Below, piece after piece: positions 14,610-23,850 of a DNA stretch of 26,698 bases. The notes under the pieces were generated by a model, which saw only the letters and a program-made list of their open reading frames with translations, was not told the DNA's origin and did no database searches. The stretch is taken from NCBI GenBank assembly GCA_945870015.1, contig CAMBQS010000005.1, positions 1 to 26,698 on the forward strand, in the 5' to 3' direction. A program made the translations under genes and the position numbers. Each line of letters begins with the position of its first letter. Positions within the stretch are counted from its first letter, which is position 1. The DNA comes from Desulfocicer vacuolatum DSM 3385. Lineage in GTDB: Bacteria > Desulfobacterota > Desulfobacteria > Desulfobacterales > SURF-7.

Positions 14610-15239
14610 TCAGATTTCCGAAATTTTCCGGTAATCATTGTCCCAATATTTTTCTCCATAGCTGATCAACAACTGCTCATCTTTCTGAATTGTTCTTGCC
14701 GCCTTAAAAAAAATAACCCAGTGGCCGTAAAGGAGCGTGTGTTCAACATCCAGATTAAAATTTTCACTGTGATTGACAAACCGCATTTCATTCCCTTCCA
14801 GCCGACCATTGATCTCAAGTTCAGGGGCACCCTCAATTGGATCAAGGTAATACCATGAAAAATCGGATTCATACCCTCCCTGCCCCATTTCTCTTCCCGT
14901 GTTGGAGGTCGTTCGCTGAACAACGCCGGTATATTCCCCGATAAATGCATCTTTTGAGATTTTTTCTGCAGCAAAAACGCCTAATCCGAGTTTCCGGCTT
15001 ACCTGCTTGATATAAATGGACGCCATATTGTTTTTTTCAAGATCCTCTTGATAACGGTGAGAAAGATCCTGAAACGATTCTTTATTTTCAATATAATAGG
15101 GTGTATTCTCCAGATTGATTTTCAGAAGGGGCACCCACCCGATTCTTGTCCGCTCCAGATATTTGATATTCCGGCTCTGAAAAAAACGTAAAATATCTTC
15201 CTTGCTTCTATAAATGCACATCTTACTATTGCTCACCAC
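14610..15239 (-). CDS. SET-domain protein, putative lysine methyltransferase
   Basis: Residues 72-200 form a SET domain with the expected S-adenosylmethionine and active-site signatures. G85-L-G-V-F-A and G-E-Y-T-G (101-105) come first, then R153-F-V-N-H-S158, and finally L-L-I-S-Y194-G-E-K-Y-W. N-H-S and the late Tyr are the usual cofactor and catalytic elements, so activity is plausible. No post-SET cysteines are seen. The N-terminal 70 residues are unassigned. The start is uncertain: GTG 15239, GTG 15236 or ATG 15221 are all in frame, with AAGGGA 11 bases before the first. It is the last gene of a unit with a PP2C phosphatase (27 bases upstream) and a Ser/Thr kinase, which suggests a protein substrate shared with them. 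Confidence 0.88.
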   Translation of the reverse strand: MVSNSKMCIYRSKEDILRFFQSRNIKYLERTRIGWVPLLKINLENTPYYIENKESFQDLSHRYQEDLEKNNMASIYIKQVSRKLGLGVFAAEKISKDAFIGEYTGVVQRTTSNTGREMGQGGYESDFSWYYLDPIEGAPELEINGRLEGNEMRFVNHSENFNLDVEHTLLYGHWVIFFKAARTIQKDEQLLISYGEKYWDNDYRKISEI

Positions 15240-15266
15240 AATTTTTTAATCCCTTCTGATAATTGA

Positions 15267-16097
15267 CTAAAAAGGAACCGGTTGAAACAGCCCGACTGTT
15301 CTTGAACGGCGACTCCATATCTCCCGGCTTTTTTCCACAGCCTTCCGAATAAAATAATTTTCCAGGGATCTTCCTACCACGGCAATTGTAAAGTTATCAC
15401 CGCCGCTGATTTGAAGGCTGGCATAGGCCAGTTTGTCGACAATCTGATCCGGAATAACCGTATTGATGAGTATATTAGACAGGATTTCCGGTTCATCACG
15501 ACAGGCCATTCCATCTGTACCGAGAATAAAAACCTGGTTTGAATTCCATGCACCGGTTTGGATACTGATCTCAATGCAATCTTTTCCAATTCCGATCGCT
15601 CTGGTAACTTTGTGCCGGTCCGGATGGTTTTTCGCTTCCTCTTCTGTGATAACACCCCAGTCCAATAGCTTCCGGACAACGGTATGATCTCTTGTTATCT
15701 GCTGTAATCTCTTTTTCTCAAATAACCACACCCGCGTATCACCTACCCATGCAACTGTCCACTTTCTTTCTGAAATCAACAATACGGCAACCGTACTGCA
15801 TGGGTGCCCGGAATGATTGGATGCTTTCCTTCCCAGAGTACGCACCGCTTCATGAGAAAGCTGAATCGCCTGGTCCAGATCTTTTCCATGAATAATAGAA
15901 TAGGCGATGGTTTCAGCACAAACCCGGCTTGCCATCGCGCCTTCTGCATGACCGCCCACCCCATCACATAGAACCCACAATCCAAAAGCAGGACGGGCGA
16001 TATAATAATCCTCGTTGCGGGATCGCGTGAGCCCGGAGTTTGTCTCCACTGCCCAAAGAATTTTATTCTGATTGTAGCCGTTCTTTTTCAACAACAC
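15267..16097 (-). CDS. PP2C-family Ser/Thr protein phosphatase
   Basis: The 276-residue protein carries the PP2C metal-site motifs in order: R27-N-E-D30, L-C-D45-G-V-G-G-H-A-E-G, V-A-W-V-G-D-T-R-V-W-L, V-T-R-A-I-G, L-G-T-D-G-M and G-G-D-N-F-T. It should be a manganese-dependent cytoplasmic phosphatase that removes phosphate from Ser/Thr, probably opposing the kinase encoded 50 bases upstream, as in the PknB/PstP and PrkC/PrpC pairs. The start is GTG at 16097; no ATG is in frame and the ribosome site is poor, so a few residues may change. A C-terminal tail of about 25 residues follows the catalytic core and is rich in arginine. Confidence 0.93.
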   Translation of the reverse strand: MLLKKNGYNQNKILWAVETNSGLTRSRNEDYYIARPAFGLWVLCDGVGGHAEGAMASRVCAETIAYSIIHGKDLDQAIQLSHEAVRTLGRKASNHSGHPCSTVAVLLISERKWTVAWVGDTRVWLFEKKRLQQITRDHTVVRKLLDWGVITEEEAKNHPDRHKVTRAIGIGKDCIEISIQTGAWNSNQVFILGTDGMACRDEPEILSNILINTVIPDQIVDKLAYASLQISGGDNFTIAVVGRSLENYFIRKAVEKSREIWSRRSRTVGLFQPVPF

Positions 16098-16147
16098 ATT
16101 TTCATTGAAAATGCCTCAACATATCGAATGATTGAAGCGGTTTCATA

Positions 16148-19084
16148 TTATGGATTTTTAACAACACGAAATCCGAGATTGTAGTTTCGACTGGTCGCGT
16201 AATAATAACTCCGGTTTGTGGATCTGCTTTCTTTGCCGGCTAAAAGCCAGCTTCCACCCCTGCAACCCCTGTATGAACCTTCTCCACTGTAAACCGGGTT
16301 GGAGGGTTTATGGCGCAGATAAGCATCAGCCAGATAAACATCCTCAACCCATTCAAAAACATTCCCGCTCATATCAAACAGACCTAAGCCATTGGGTTTT
16401 TTCTTTCCAACAGGCTGGGTTGCCCCTTTGCTGTTGTCACTGAACCAGGATACCAAATCAGGTATATCCCCTCCTGAATATTTCTCGGGCTTCCCCCCAC
16501 TCCGGCAAGCATATTCCCATTCCGCTTCCGTGGGAAGGCGATAGACCGCTTTACCCTGGTTCATCTCATTCAACTTGGAAATGAAATTTTTCGCATCATT
16601 CCAGGATACATTTTCCACAGGATAATCACCGCCTTTTTGAAACGACGAAGGATTCGATCCGAATACTTTTACCCATTGTTTCTGTGTCACTTCATGTTTG
16701 CCGATCCAGAATCCATCCAGACAAACCGAATGAACCGGATTTTCATCTGAACTTTTATCCTTCTCATCTAAAGGGCTTCCCATCTGAAAACAGCCCTTTT
16801 CAACCCAGACAAATTCCATTTTGGTAATCGGATCCGTATAAAACTTTCCGGCCAATTCAACAATCGGGTCCAATATGGCAACGATCGGATCATTTTTTAG
16901 AGGATGAATCTCCACATCTGTTTCCCAGTCTGCATATTTCTCTTTTTTCACTTTGATGGTATACGTCCCTTTTTCCAGGGCCTTTGTTTTTCCGGGTGTT
17001 TTCCCCATCAATTTACCGTTTACATACCAATCCGCCCCTCCCGGCTGACTCTTGATAAAAATATCTCCGCATGAAGGCTGCAAAACGAATTTGGTCTCTT
17101 CTTCCATGCCCGGCAAAACAGAAATATTCCTCTTGATGGAATCATAGCAAGGCATCTGGACTTCCACCCACAGATTCTCCTCTTTGACCGCATCTATTTT
17201 TACAGGGGTTTTGCCAATCCGCTTTCCGGATATAAAGACATCCGCCAATGCCGGAATACTGATAATATGGAGTTTTCCCGGAAGTGGTTTCAGTGTTGCG
17301 GTTATGTCATTGTCTGTATCTGATAAAAAATCCACTTCACTTTGCCACTTTTCATATCCCTGTTTTTGTATTTCAATCGACTGTTTTCCAGATACTGTTT
17401 TATCCAGGGTAACCGGGGTTGTGCCCACCTGGATTCCTTCGATAAAAACCAGTGCGCCATTTGGCCTGCTGTCTATTGATACGGAACCGGTTATGGGCTT
17501 CAGGTTGATCTGCAATTCAAAAACCTGTGATGGTTGAATCTGCACTTCCCCTTGCCAGGGTTGAAAGCCATCTTTTACTGCCTTTACAGTATGTGTGCCC
17601 TCTGTCAGATCACTTACAACAAGCGGTGTTACTCCTTTCTGATGATCATCAATCCATATTTCCGCTTCAACAGGAGAAGTTACCAGAGATAATTGTCCGA
17701 TCGCTTGCGGAGCGGGTTCCTTTCCCTCCTGCAATGGAATCCGGAATGTCGTACTCTTTTTTTTGGATTCATCTTCGCCGGGAACGATCATTTTCTTCTC
17801 AAGAGACGGCAGGTCTCCTGCAGAGGGCGACTGCCCTTTTTTATCCGGCATGAAAAAGGTCAGGATCCGATCCACTGTTCTGCCGTTACTATTATTTTGC
17901 GAATACAGTATCCAGCCCAGTTCAGCCAGCACAAGCAGGCATAAAAATGTGATAACACTGTACATAAAAACAGGCTGCCTGGAAGGTTTTTGGGGTGTTT
18001 TCTTTTCATCCGGAACAAAGGTCTCAAACCATTCCTCTTTCCAAACAGTCGGTTCCTCTGTTTCTGCATCAACACCCTTACGACCTTTTTCATTCCTGGG
18101 CCATTTTATCTTATGGATATCCGAAACCGGAATCTCCCCGGAAAGCATTTTTACAAAATCCCCGGCTGTTTTCGGACGCAGGGAACTATCCTTTGCCAGA
18201 CCAACCAAAAGCGCCTTATTGACATGATCCGGCATATCCGGAATCGGGTCCACTGTTTCATGCATGATCTGCCATCTCAAATCTCCTGTAAAAAAAGGAG
18301 GTTGACCAGACAACAGTTCATAGGCAACCGCGGCAAGCGCATATATGTCCGTCCAGGTGCCGATCCCCTTCCCTCGAATCTGCTCCGGGGCCATGTATGC
18401 CAGTGATCCAGCCGCTTCCCATGCAGAGACACGGGTAGCCAGATCCCGCAGCACCCTGGCGAGACCAAAGTCCGTAATTTTCGCATACCCATCAAATGTA
18501 AGCAAAATATTCAATGGTTTTAAATCCAGATGCACCACCGGTGGATTTTTGCTATGGGCATAATCCAGTGCCTGCCCGATCTGGATTAAAAGCGGAAGTG
18601 CTTCATCCAGAGAAAGGCTTCCGCCCTTTTCAACCATGAGGTGTGAAAGGGTTCCGCACGGAACATACTCCATTGTGACAAATGTAAAAGAATCCCAGGT
18701 ATCCAGGTTATAAAGCCGTACAATAAACTCATGTGTCAGATCAAGCGCCAGTGTGGCTTCACGTTTTAAATCCGCAATTGCCTTTGGATCCATGGAAAGC
18801 TCTTTTGGAATCAGTTTCAACGCTACATCCCGATCCATATACTTATCATGGGCCTTGTAGACGATACCCATTCCACCCCGTCCAAGCGGTTTGATAATTT
18901 CATACCGTTCATCAAAAATGGTTCCGGGACGCAACCCGCCGGAAAGCACCTTTGTTATTCCGCCTGCTGAAATTCGTTCGATCATATCCTTGTCGATGAA
19001 AACATTACAGTGAGGGCAGTTCATGCCCGTCTTTTCGATTGGTTTTTTACAATTCCAGCAGGAAAGGTTATTGTTCTTTTCCAT
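16148..19084 (-). CDS. membrane Ser/Thr protein kinase with zinc ribbon, four PEGA repeats and FGE-like domain
   Basis: The 978-residue protein has five parts. A zinc ribbon (C9, C12, C23, C26) is followed by a Hanks-type kinase at about 61-330. The kinase shows G68-R-G-G-M-G, K90, H185-L-D187-L-K-P-L-N192, D205-F-G and A-P-E-Q, so it looks active. One transmembrane helix lies at about 372-393. Four PEGA repeats run from about 461 to 741. A formylglycine-generating-enzyme-like domain at about 745-976 has F-Q-M-G-S-P, R-L-P-T-E-A-E-W-E-Y-A, G-N-V-F-E-W-V-E-D and L-G-F-R-V-V. The kinase is cytoplasmic and the PEGA/FGE part is outside, so it probably senses an envelope signal. The two catalytic cysteines of true FGE after G-G-S-W are missing, leaving a binding role. 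AAAGGAAAAG precedes the ATG. Confidence 0.95.
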   Translation of the reverse strand: MEKNNNLSCWNCKKPIEKTGMNCPHCNVFIDKDMIERISAGGITKVLSGGLRPGTIFDERYEIIKPLGRGGMGIVYKAHDKYMDRDVALKLIPKELSMDPKAIADLKREATLALDLTHEFIVRLYNLDTWDSFTFVTMEYVPCGTLSHLMVEKGGSLSLDEALPLLIQIGQALDYAHSKNPPVVHLDLKPLNILLTFDGYAKITDFGLARVLRDLATRVSAWEAAGSLAYMAPEQIRGKGIGTWTDIYALAAVAYELLSGQPPFFTGDLRWQIMHETVDPIPDMPDHVNKALLVGLAKDSSLRPKTAGDFVKMLSGEIPVSDIHKIKWPRNEKGRKGVDAETEEPTVWKEEWFETFVPDEKKTPQKPSRQPVFMYSVITFLCLLVLAELGWILYSQNNSNGRTVDRILTFFMPDKKGQSPSAGDLPSLEKKMIVPGEDESKKKSTTFRIPLQEGKEPAPQAIGQLSLVTSPVEAEIWIDDHQKGVTPLVVSDLTEGTHTVKAVKDGFQPWQGEVQIQPSQVFELQINLKPITGSVSIDSRPNGALVFIEGIQVGTTPVTLDKTVSGKQSIEIQKQGYEKWQSEVDFLSDTDNDITATLKPLPGKLHIISIPALADVFISGKRIGKTPVKIDAVKEENLWVEVQMPCYDSIKRNISVLPGMEEETKFVLQPSCGDIFIKSQPGGADWYVNGKLMGKTPGKTKALEKGTYTIKVKKEKYADWETDVEIHPLKNDPIVAILDPIVELAGKFYTDPITKMEFVWVEKGCFQMGSPLDEKDKSSDENPVHSVCLDGFWIGKHEVTQKQWVKVFGSNPSSFQKGGDYPVENVSWNDAKNFISKLNEMNQGKAVYRLPTEAEWEYACRSGGKPEKYSGGDIPDLVSWFSDNSKGATQPVGKKKPNGLGLFDMSGNVFEWVEDVYLADAYLRHKPSNPVYSGEGSYRGCRGGSWLLAGKESRSTNRSYYYATSRNYNLGFRVVKNP

Positions 19085-19122
19085 TTTCTTTTCCTTTGAC
19101 AGATGGAAAACAAATTCGAAAT

Positions 19123-20181
19123 CTATGTTTGCAGGAAAAAATCTTCACACATGCCAAAAAAACGATTCACCTGTATCACCTCGTCGCTTGTTGTTTTCAA
19201 ACATCCTGTGAATGACCCAAAGGGCCCGCGATATTGAGTTTTTACAACAAGTGCATTGATATCCACCGTACGAATTACTTCGGGTGTGAATAGGAGATCA
19301 ACCTTTCCATCCTGATCCTGAATGCGCCATGGTTTGTACAGATCCTCCTTCAGGAAAGTAAAACGGACAGGCGGAAGAAGATGCAACCGGCCATTCAACC
19401 AGATGCAGTTTTCATTATAGGCATGCTGATCCTTAACCTGGTTATCCGTAAGGTTCAACCCTACCAGACCATGTTCCGGATCAAACCCGCCGGCCGTTGC
19501 CCAGTGCCATTTCATGACAAACGGATAATAACCCTTATGGATATCCACCAGACCATAGCTGTTCTTACGTGAAAACACTATCGGTTTCCCGGACAGGGTC
19601 AACTCTCCCTCGATGGGGCATACATATTTATGCGAATACATGGCCCGATTCTCTTTCAGGGGAAGACAAACCACAATAGGCTCAGACTCGCGCATATCCT
19701 CAAAACAGGTAAAGCTGCCTTCAACAGCGGGCAACTTTTTTGTCGCATTGATTTTAAAAGATATGGTATGCAGCCCCTCAGCCAGTTCATTATGAATATT
19801 TATTGAAAATCCTTTCTGGTTCATGGATGCATGACCATTCCAGAGAGCCTGAGGCAAATGGATATTACCCGGAAGTGTCTTTTTTTCATAAAAATGGATG
19901 CTGCCTGATTTCCGATCATACAGGCACACCTGGGCCAGCGCCAGGGTTTTTGCATTAAAAAGCGCCAGACTGATATAGTACTCTTCATTCACCAGTGCAA
20001 AATGCTGCCACTCTTTCAAGCGGAAATTCTTAAACGCCCGGGGATACGGAAACAAACCACCAATTTCCACATCAAGAGGATTGATTTCCGTAAACTCTTC
20101 TTTGAATGTGCCTAGATTAAATCGCCCATTGGATACAAGTCTTCCTGGGCTGGGAAGAATCGGTCGAACAGGTTTAGACAT
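19123..20181 (-). CDS. DUF2804-family protein
   Basis: The 352-residue protein resembles the DUF2804 family, whose members carry G-L-F-P-Y-P-R-A-F-K near the start, W-H-W-A-T-A-G-G-F-D-P and G-L-V-G-L-N-L-T-D in the middle, and F-G-S-F-T-G near the end. No biochemical role is established to my knowledge. The fold is expected to be beta-rich, related to hydroxyneurosporene-synthase/lipocalin-like proteins; that is an inference from the W-x-W and G-x-N-L-T-D segments. No signal peptide or membrane helix is seen. AGGAGAA before the ATG fixes the start. It is the first gene of the unit with the kinase (38 bases downstream), PP2C phosphatase and SET protein. Confidence 0.8.
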   Translation of the reverse strand: MSKPVRPILPSPGRLVSNGRFNLGTFKEEFTEINPLDVEIGGLFPYPRAFKNFRLKEWQHFALVNEEYYISLALFNAKTLALAQVCLYDRKSGSIHFYEKKTLPGNIHLPQALWNGHASMNQKGFSINIHNELAEGLHTISFKINATKKLPAVEGSFTCFEDMRESEPIVVCLPLKENRAMYSHKYVCPIEGELTLSGKPIVFSRKNSYGLVDIHKGYYPFVMKWHWATAGGFDPEHGLVGLNLTDNQVKDQHAYNENCIWLNGRLHLLPPVRFTFLKEDLYKPWRIQDQDGKVDLLFTPEVIRTVDINALVVKTQYRGPFGSFTGCLKTTSDEVIQVNRFFGMCEDFFLQT

Positions 20182-20237
20182 AGGGTTCTCCTGAATAAGG
20201 CTTATTTATTCCATGGGAATTCGGTTGTTTGGAACAG

Positions 20238-20266
20238 AATATTGCAGGATGAGAAATCCCTGTCAA
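20238..20266 (-). promoter_or_regulatory. candidate sigma-70 promoter for the DUF2804-kinase-PP2C-SET unit
   Basis: On the minus strand a perfect TTGACA (20266-20261) is followed after 17 bases by AATATT (20243-20238). A start here would leave a leader of about 50 bases before ATG 20181. No other comparable site is seen in the 285-base gap. Confidence 0.4.
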
Positions 20267-20376
20267 GGGAATAAGAAGGTTTGCCTCCATATCCACATCT
20301 CTTTTACGCTGTTGTGGAGTTTACCCCATCCATTTTTGTCGGTAAGGAACCTGGAAAAGTTGCATTCGTATTGTTG

Positions 20377-20412
20377 TTGACACACAATCGACTTTCACAT
20401 ATGTTCGACTTT
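20377..20412 (+). promoter_or_regulatory. candidate promoter and direct repeat upstream of the hybrid histidine kinase
   Basis: TTGACA at 20377-20382 is followed after 17 bases by TATGTT (20400-20405), a good vegetative-type promoter. The 8-bp sequence TCGACTTT occurs twice, at 20388-20395 and 20405-20412, 17 bases apart and flanking the -10 box. That layout would suit a regulator bound to one face of the helix. Use by the kinase's own pathway is conjecture. Confidence 0.45.
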
Positions 20413-20466
20413 TAAAAAAAGCAAGGTCTTGATTCCCTTTTATTCCTAGCCGGGTTCACAATCAAC

Positions 20467-23400
20467 ATGACCCAACAATCGGTCAAAATATGTATTATTA
20501 CTGCCTTTATCGCCATACTCGCCTTCGCAGGCATTTCAGCCGGGGCGGACGAATCCGGGCATGTGGCCATCGGTGTTCTGGCCACCATGGATCGCGAACA
20601 ATGTCTTGAAGAATGGAGTGAAACCGCTGTCTTTCTCCATCAAAAAATTCCCGGGATAAATTTCAGAATTTTGCCTCTGGTTTATGATGAAATTCAAACA
20701 GCCGTCCGGGATGGAAAAGTAGACTTCATCCTGGCCAACCCTTTGTTTTATGTCGAACTGGAAAGCCGGTACGGCGTCAACCGGATTGCGACATTGAAAA
20801 ACAGATGCCTGGGCGGTGCCTGCAAAACTTACGGCGGAGTGGTCTTCTGGCTGAAAAAAAGAAAGGATATCAGCGGGATAGCCGATCTGAAAGAAAAAAG
20901 ATTCATGGCCGCCAACGAACACTCTCTGGGGGGCTGGCTGATCATCTGGCGTGAGCTGAAGGAGCAGGGTCTTGATCCCTATCGTGATTTTACCTCGCTG
21001 ACCTTTGGACGCACGCATGACAAGGTCGTTCAGGCGGTTCTGGAAGGCCGGACAGATGCAGGCGGAGTGCGCACCGACATCCTGGAGTACATGGCTGCTG
21101 AAGGAAAAATTCGACTGGAAGACTTCCGTATTCTACCCGATCCTGCCGGAAACCAGAAGACCCGGCCCTACTTGTGCTCCACGCGTGAATATCCGGAATG
21201 GCCCATGGCCAAACTGAGCCGGACTTCCGATGATCTGGCTGAAAAAGTAACCATTGCCCTCTTGCAGATGTCTCCGGATGAAAAGGCTGCTGTAACATCC
21301 CGTTGCGCTGGATGGACGATCCCCCTGAATTACCAGAGTGTTCACGACTGCCTTCGTTTCCTGAAGGTCGGGCCGTATCAGGATATCGACAAAATTTCAG
21401 CCAAAGATGTGTTTCGAACCTATTGGCGCTGGCTGCTGGCTGCCTTTGTGGCATTTCTCGGCTCAGCGGTTTTTACCGGCGTTATCCTGAGACTCAACCG
21501 CAAGATACGGGATTCCCATGGCCGGCTGAAAGCGGAAATCAGCGAGCATCGAAAAACCGATGCCGCCCTCAAAACAGCCAAGGAACTGGCGGAAGCAGCC
21601 ACCCATACCAAAAGTGAATTCCTCGCCAACATGAGTCACGAAATCCGTACACCCATGAACGGAGTTATTGCGGCTGCCGAGCTGGTCATGAACGAGAAAC
21701 TGCCGCCCAAGGCCGAACGATACCTGAAAATCATTCATTCCAGCGCCTATTCATTGCTCGGCCTGATCAATGACATCCTGGATTTTTCCAAAATTGAAGC
21801 CGGCAAACTCAGCATGGACTCCAAGGAGTTCATGCTGGACGAAGTAGTGGACCGCGTGGTGAACCTGTTCCTCAACAGTGCTGCGGAAAAACATATCGAA
21901 CTGCTGGTGGACATCGATCCTCAGACACCCGGAGTACTTCTGGGAGACCCCATGCGCCTCCAGCAGATTCTGACCAACCTGGTTGGTAACGCCGTAAAAT
22001 TTACGGAAAAATCCGGATTCATCCTGATCGGAGCCAATCCATCCGACCGTTCCCCCGAACAGGTGGAAATCCGGTTCTGGGTAAAAGATTTGGGTGTAGG
22101 CATCCCGAAGGATTATCTGGATCAATTGTTCGAGCCCTTTACCCAGGCAGACGCCTCCGATACCAGAAGATACGAAGGTACGGGATTGGGGCTCAGCATA
22201 TGCAAACGACTTGTCGGAATGATGGGAGGACGCATCTGGGTGGATAGTCAACTGGGGCACGGCAGTATTTTTTATTTTACGGCCCGCTTTGGAATTCGCG
22301 TAAATGAAGCTGTCCGGGAAAGCAAACCACCCGGAGAAAACGCCGCCCTGAAAATTCTGGTGGTGGATGACTGCCCCGAAAGCCTTACCATTGTTACCCG
22401 GATGCTGAAGTCCTTTGGTTTTCCCACTGAAACCGCGGCATCAGGTTCAGAGGCCATAGAAAAAATCCGGAATCACAAGGCGACCGGTCATCCTCTGGAT
22501 TTAATGGTAATCGACTGGATCATGCCGGAAATGGATGGACTGGAAGCTTCCAGAAGAATCCGTCAGGAAATCCAATCCAGACTGCCCATAATCATCATGA
22601 CCGCTTTTGGACGGGATACGGAAAAAAAGGAAGCGGAAAAAATAGGTATCAACGCTTTTTTGTTTAAGCCTGTCCATCCATCCACCCTTTTTAACGCGGT
22701 TATGGAAGCATTGGGCCGGCAAGGCCTTCTCCCTGATGACCATACCAGTCCCATCACTACAGATATTTCAGTCTACAAACGCGGCCTGAAAGGATTTCGT
22801 GTGCTGGTAGTGGAAGACAATCCCACCAACCGTGAAATTGCCGTTGCCATTCTGGAAAGCGCCGGCATGCTGTCGGAGACGGCTGTCAACGGCAAACAGG
22901 CACTTGCATTGGTGAACACCCGTCCTTTCGATGTCATTCTTATGGACATTCAAATGCCCGAAATGAACGGTTATGAAGCCACCCAGCAGATACGAAAGGA
23001 CCCGGCCTTCCACTCCCTGCCTATCATCGCACTGACGGCACGGGCCATGCGCGGCGACGAAGAACACTGCCTTTCCGCCGGCATGAATGGCTATATCGCC
23101 AAACCCATCAGCCAGCAGCGTCTTTTTCAGTTGCTTTGGCGTTTATTGAAAAACCGGCGCCCGGCCGACTCCCCGAACAATGTCCTGAACCAGGAAAAAC
23201 AGGAAGAAACTGTTTCCGGCCGCCTTGTTCTTCCGGATCATGCAGCCGGCCTTTATATCCGGGAAACACTGGAGGCCACAAAACTCGACGAGCCGGTTTA
23301 TCTGCGTATCCTGAACGGTTTTTCAGCCGGCAACCGTGATACCGCCCACCAAATGGAGACAGCAGCCCGGACAAACGATTTCCATCAGTTGACCTTCCTG

Positions 23401-23850
23401 GCCCACTCCCTGAAAGGCAGTGCTGCCAATATCGGCGCCCGGGAACTTGAATCCGCAGCTCGTGAACTGGAATCTGCGGCTTCCAGCCCTTCAGAAACAA
23501 AAGAAATGCAAACTCTGCTGGATAACGTTCGAAATGAATTGAATACTGTATTGACTACCATCGGATCCATGAAGAACAAACCGCAGGAAGCATTCTTGGC
23601 TGCGGCTGCCCCATCCGGCCGTCCTCCGGAGACGCTGCATCCAACCCTGGTCAAGCTGGCCCAGGCGCTGACCCGGTCAGACCCCGAAGAAAGCAACCAC
23701 CTGCTGGATGAACTGAAGACAATGATTGAAGCCGAACCATACAGGACCATGGAACGGTTGATCAACAATTACGACTATGAGGAGGCGACCCAGATGGTTC
23801 ATGCCCTGTTACAGAGCATGGGCACGAACGGTCCGGGAGAATTTCATTGA
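20467..23850 (+). CDS. hybrid histidine kinase with PhnD-type periplasmic sensor, two receiver domains and Hpt
   Basis: The 1127-residue protein starts with a signal-like hydrophobic segment (to about 27). A PhnD/TtrS-type periplasmic binding domain follows to about 305 (G-V-L-A-T-M, F-I-L-A-N-P-L-F-Y, T-D-A-G-G-V-R-T-D), then a membrane helix at 321-341. The HisKA domain has its phospho-site in N-M-S-H391-E-I-R-T-P. The ATPase domain is at about 493-605 (N-L-V-G-N-A-V-K-F-T; G-T-G-L-G-L-S-I-C). Receiver 1 has D683, receiver 2 has D827 and the Hpt domain has H980 (A-H-S-L-K-G-S-A-A-N-I-G). All phosphorelay residues are present. PhnD-type sensor kinases include TtrS for tetrathionate, so a sulfur oxyanion or other small anion is a possible ligand. 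The ribosome site is weak. The gene overlaps the HD-GYP gene. Confidence 0.94.
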   Translation: MTQQSVKICIITAFIAILAFAGISAGADESGHVAIGVLATMDREQCLEEWSETAVFLHQKIPGINFRILPLVYDEIQTAVRDGKVDFILANPLFYVELESRYGVNRIATLKNRCLGGACKTYGGVVFWLKKRKDISGIADLKEKRFMAANEHSLGGWLIIWRELKEQGLDPYRDFTSLTFGRTHDKVVQAVLEGRTDAGGVRTDILEYMAAEGKIRLEDFRILPDPAGNQKTRPYLCSTREYPEWPMAKLSRTSDDLAEKVTIALLQMSPDEKAAVTSRCAGWTIPLNYQSVHDCLRFLKVGPYQDIDKISAKDVFRTYWRWLLAAFVAFLGSAVFTGVILRLNRKIRDSHGRLKAEISEHRKTDAALKTAKELAEAATHTKSEFLANMSHEIRTPMNGVIAAAELVMNEKLPPKAERYLKIIHSSAYSLLGLINDILDFSKIEAGKLSMDSKEFMLDEVVDRVVNLFLNSAAEKHIELLVDIDPQTPGVLLGDPMRLQQILTNLVGNAVKFTEKSGFILIGANPSDRSPEQVEIRFWVKDLGVGIPKDYLDQLFEPFTQADASDTRRYEGTGLGLSICKRLVGMMGGRIWVDSQLGHGSIFYFTARFGIRVNEAVRESKPPGENAALKILVVDDCPESLTIVTRMLKSFGFPTETAASGSEAIEKIRNHKATGHPLDLMVIDWIMPEMDGLEASRRIRQEIQSRLPIIIMTAFGRDTEKKEAEKIGINAFLFKPVHPSTLFNAVMEALGRQGLLPDDHTSPITTDISVYKRGLKGFRVLVVEDNPTNREIAVAILESAGMLSETAVNGKQALALVNTRPFDVILMDIQMPEMNGYEATQQIRKDPAFHSLPIIALTARAMRGDEEHCLSAGMNGYIAKPISQQRLFQLLWRLLKNRRPADSPNNVLNQEKQEETVSGRLVLPDHAAGLYIRETLEATKLDEPVYLRILNGFSAGNRDTAHQMETAARTNDFHQLTFLAHSLKGSAANIGARELESAARELESAASSPSETKEMQTLLDNVRNELNTVLTTIGSMKNKPQEAFLAAAAPSGRPPETLHPTLVKLAQALTRSDPEESNHLLDELKTMIEAEPYRTMERLINNYDYEEATQMVHALLQSMGTNGPGEFH

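Noticed and set aside
17763..18227. Overlapping plus-strand frames opposite the Ser/Thr kinase
   Set aside because: Several frames are open here at once because of the sense gene's composition; none has a ribosome site or a family motif.
21751..22260. 169-codon minus-strand frame inside the hybrid kinase
   Set aside because: It is the shadow of the HisKA/ATPase region; the sense frame carries all the kinase motifs.
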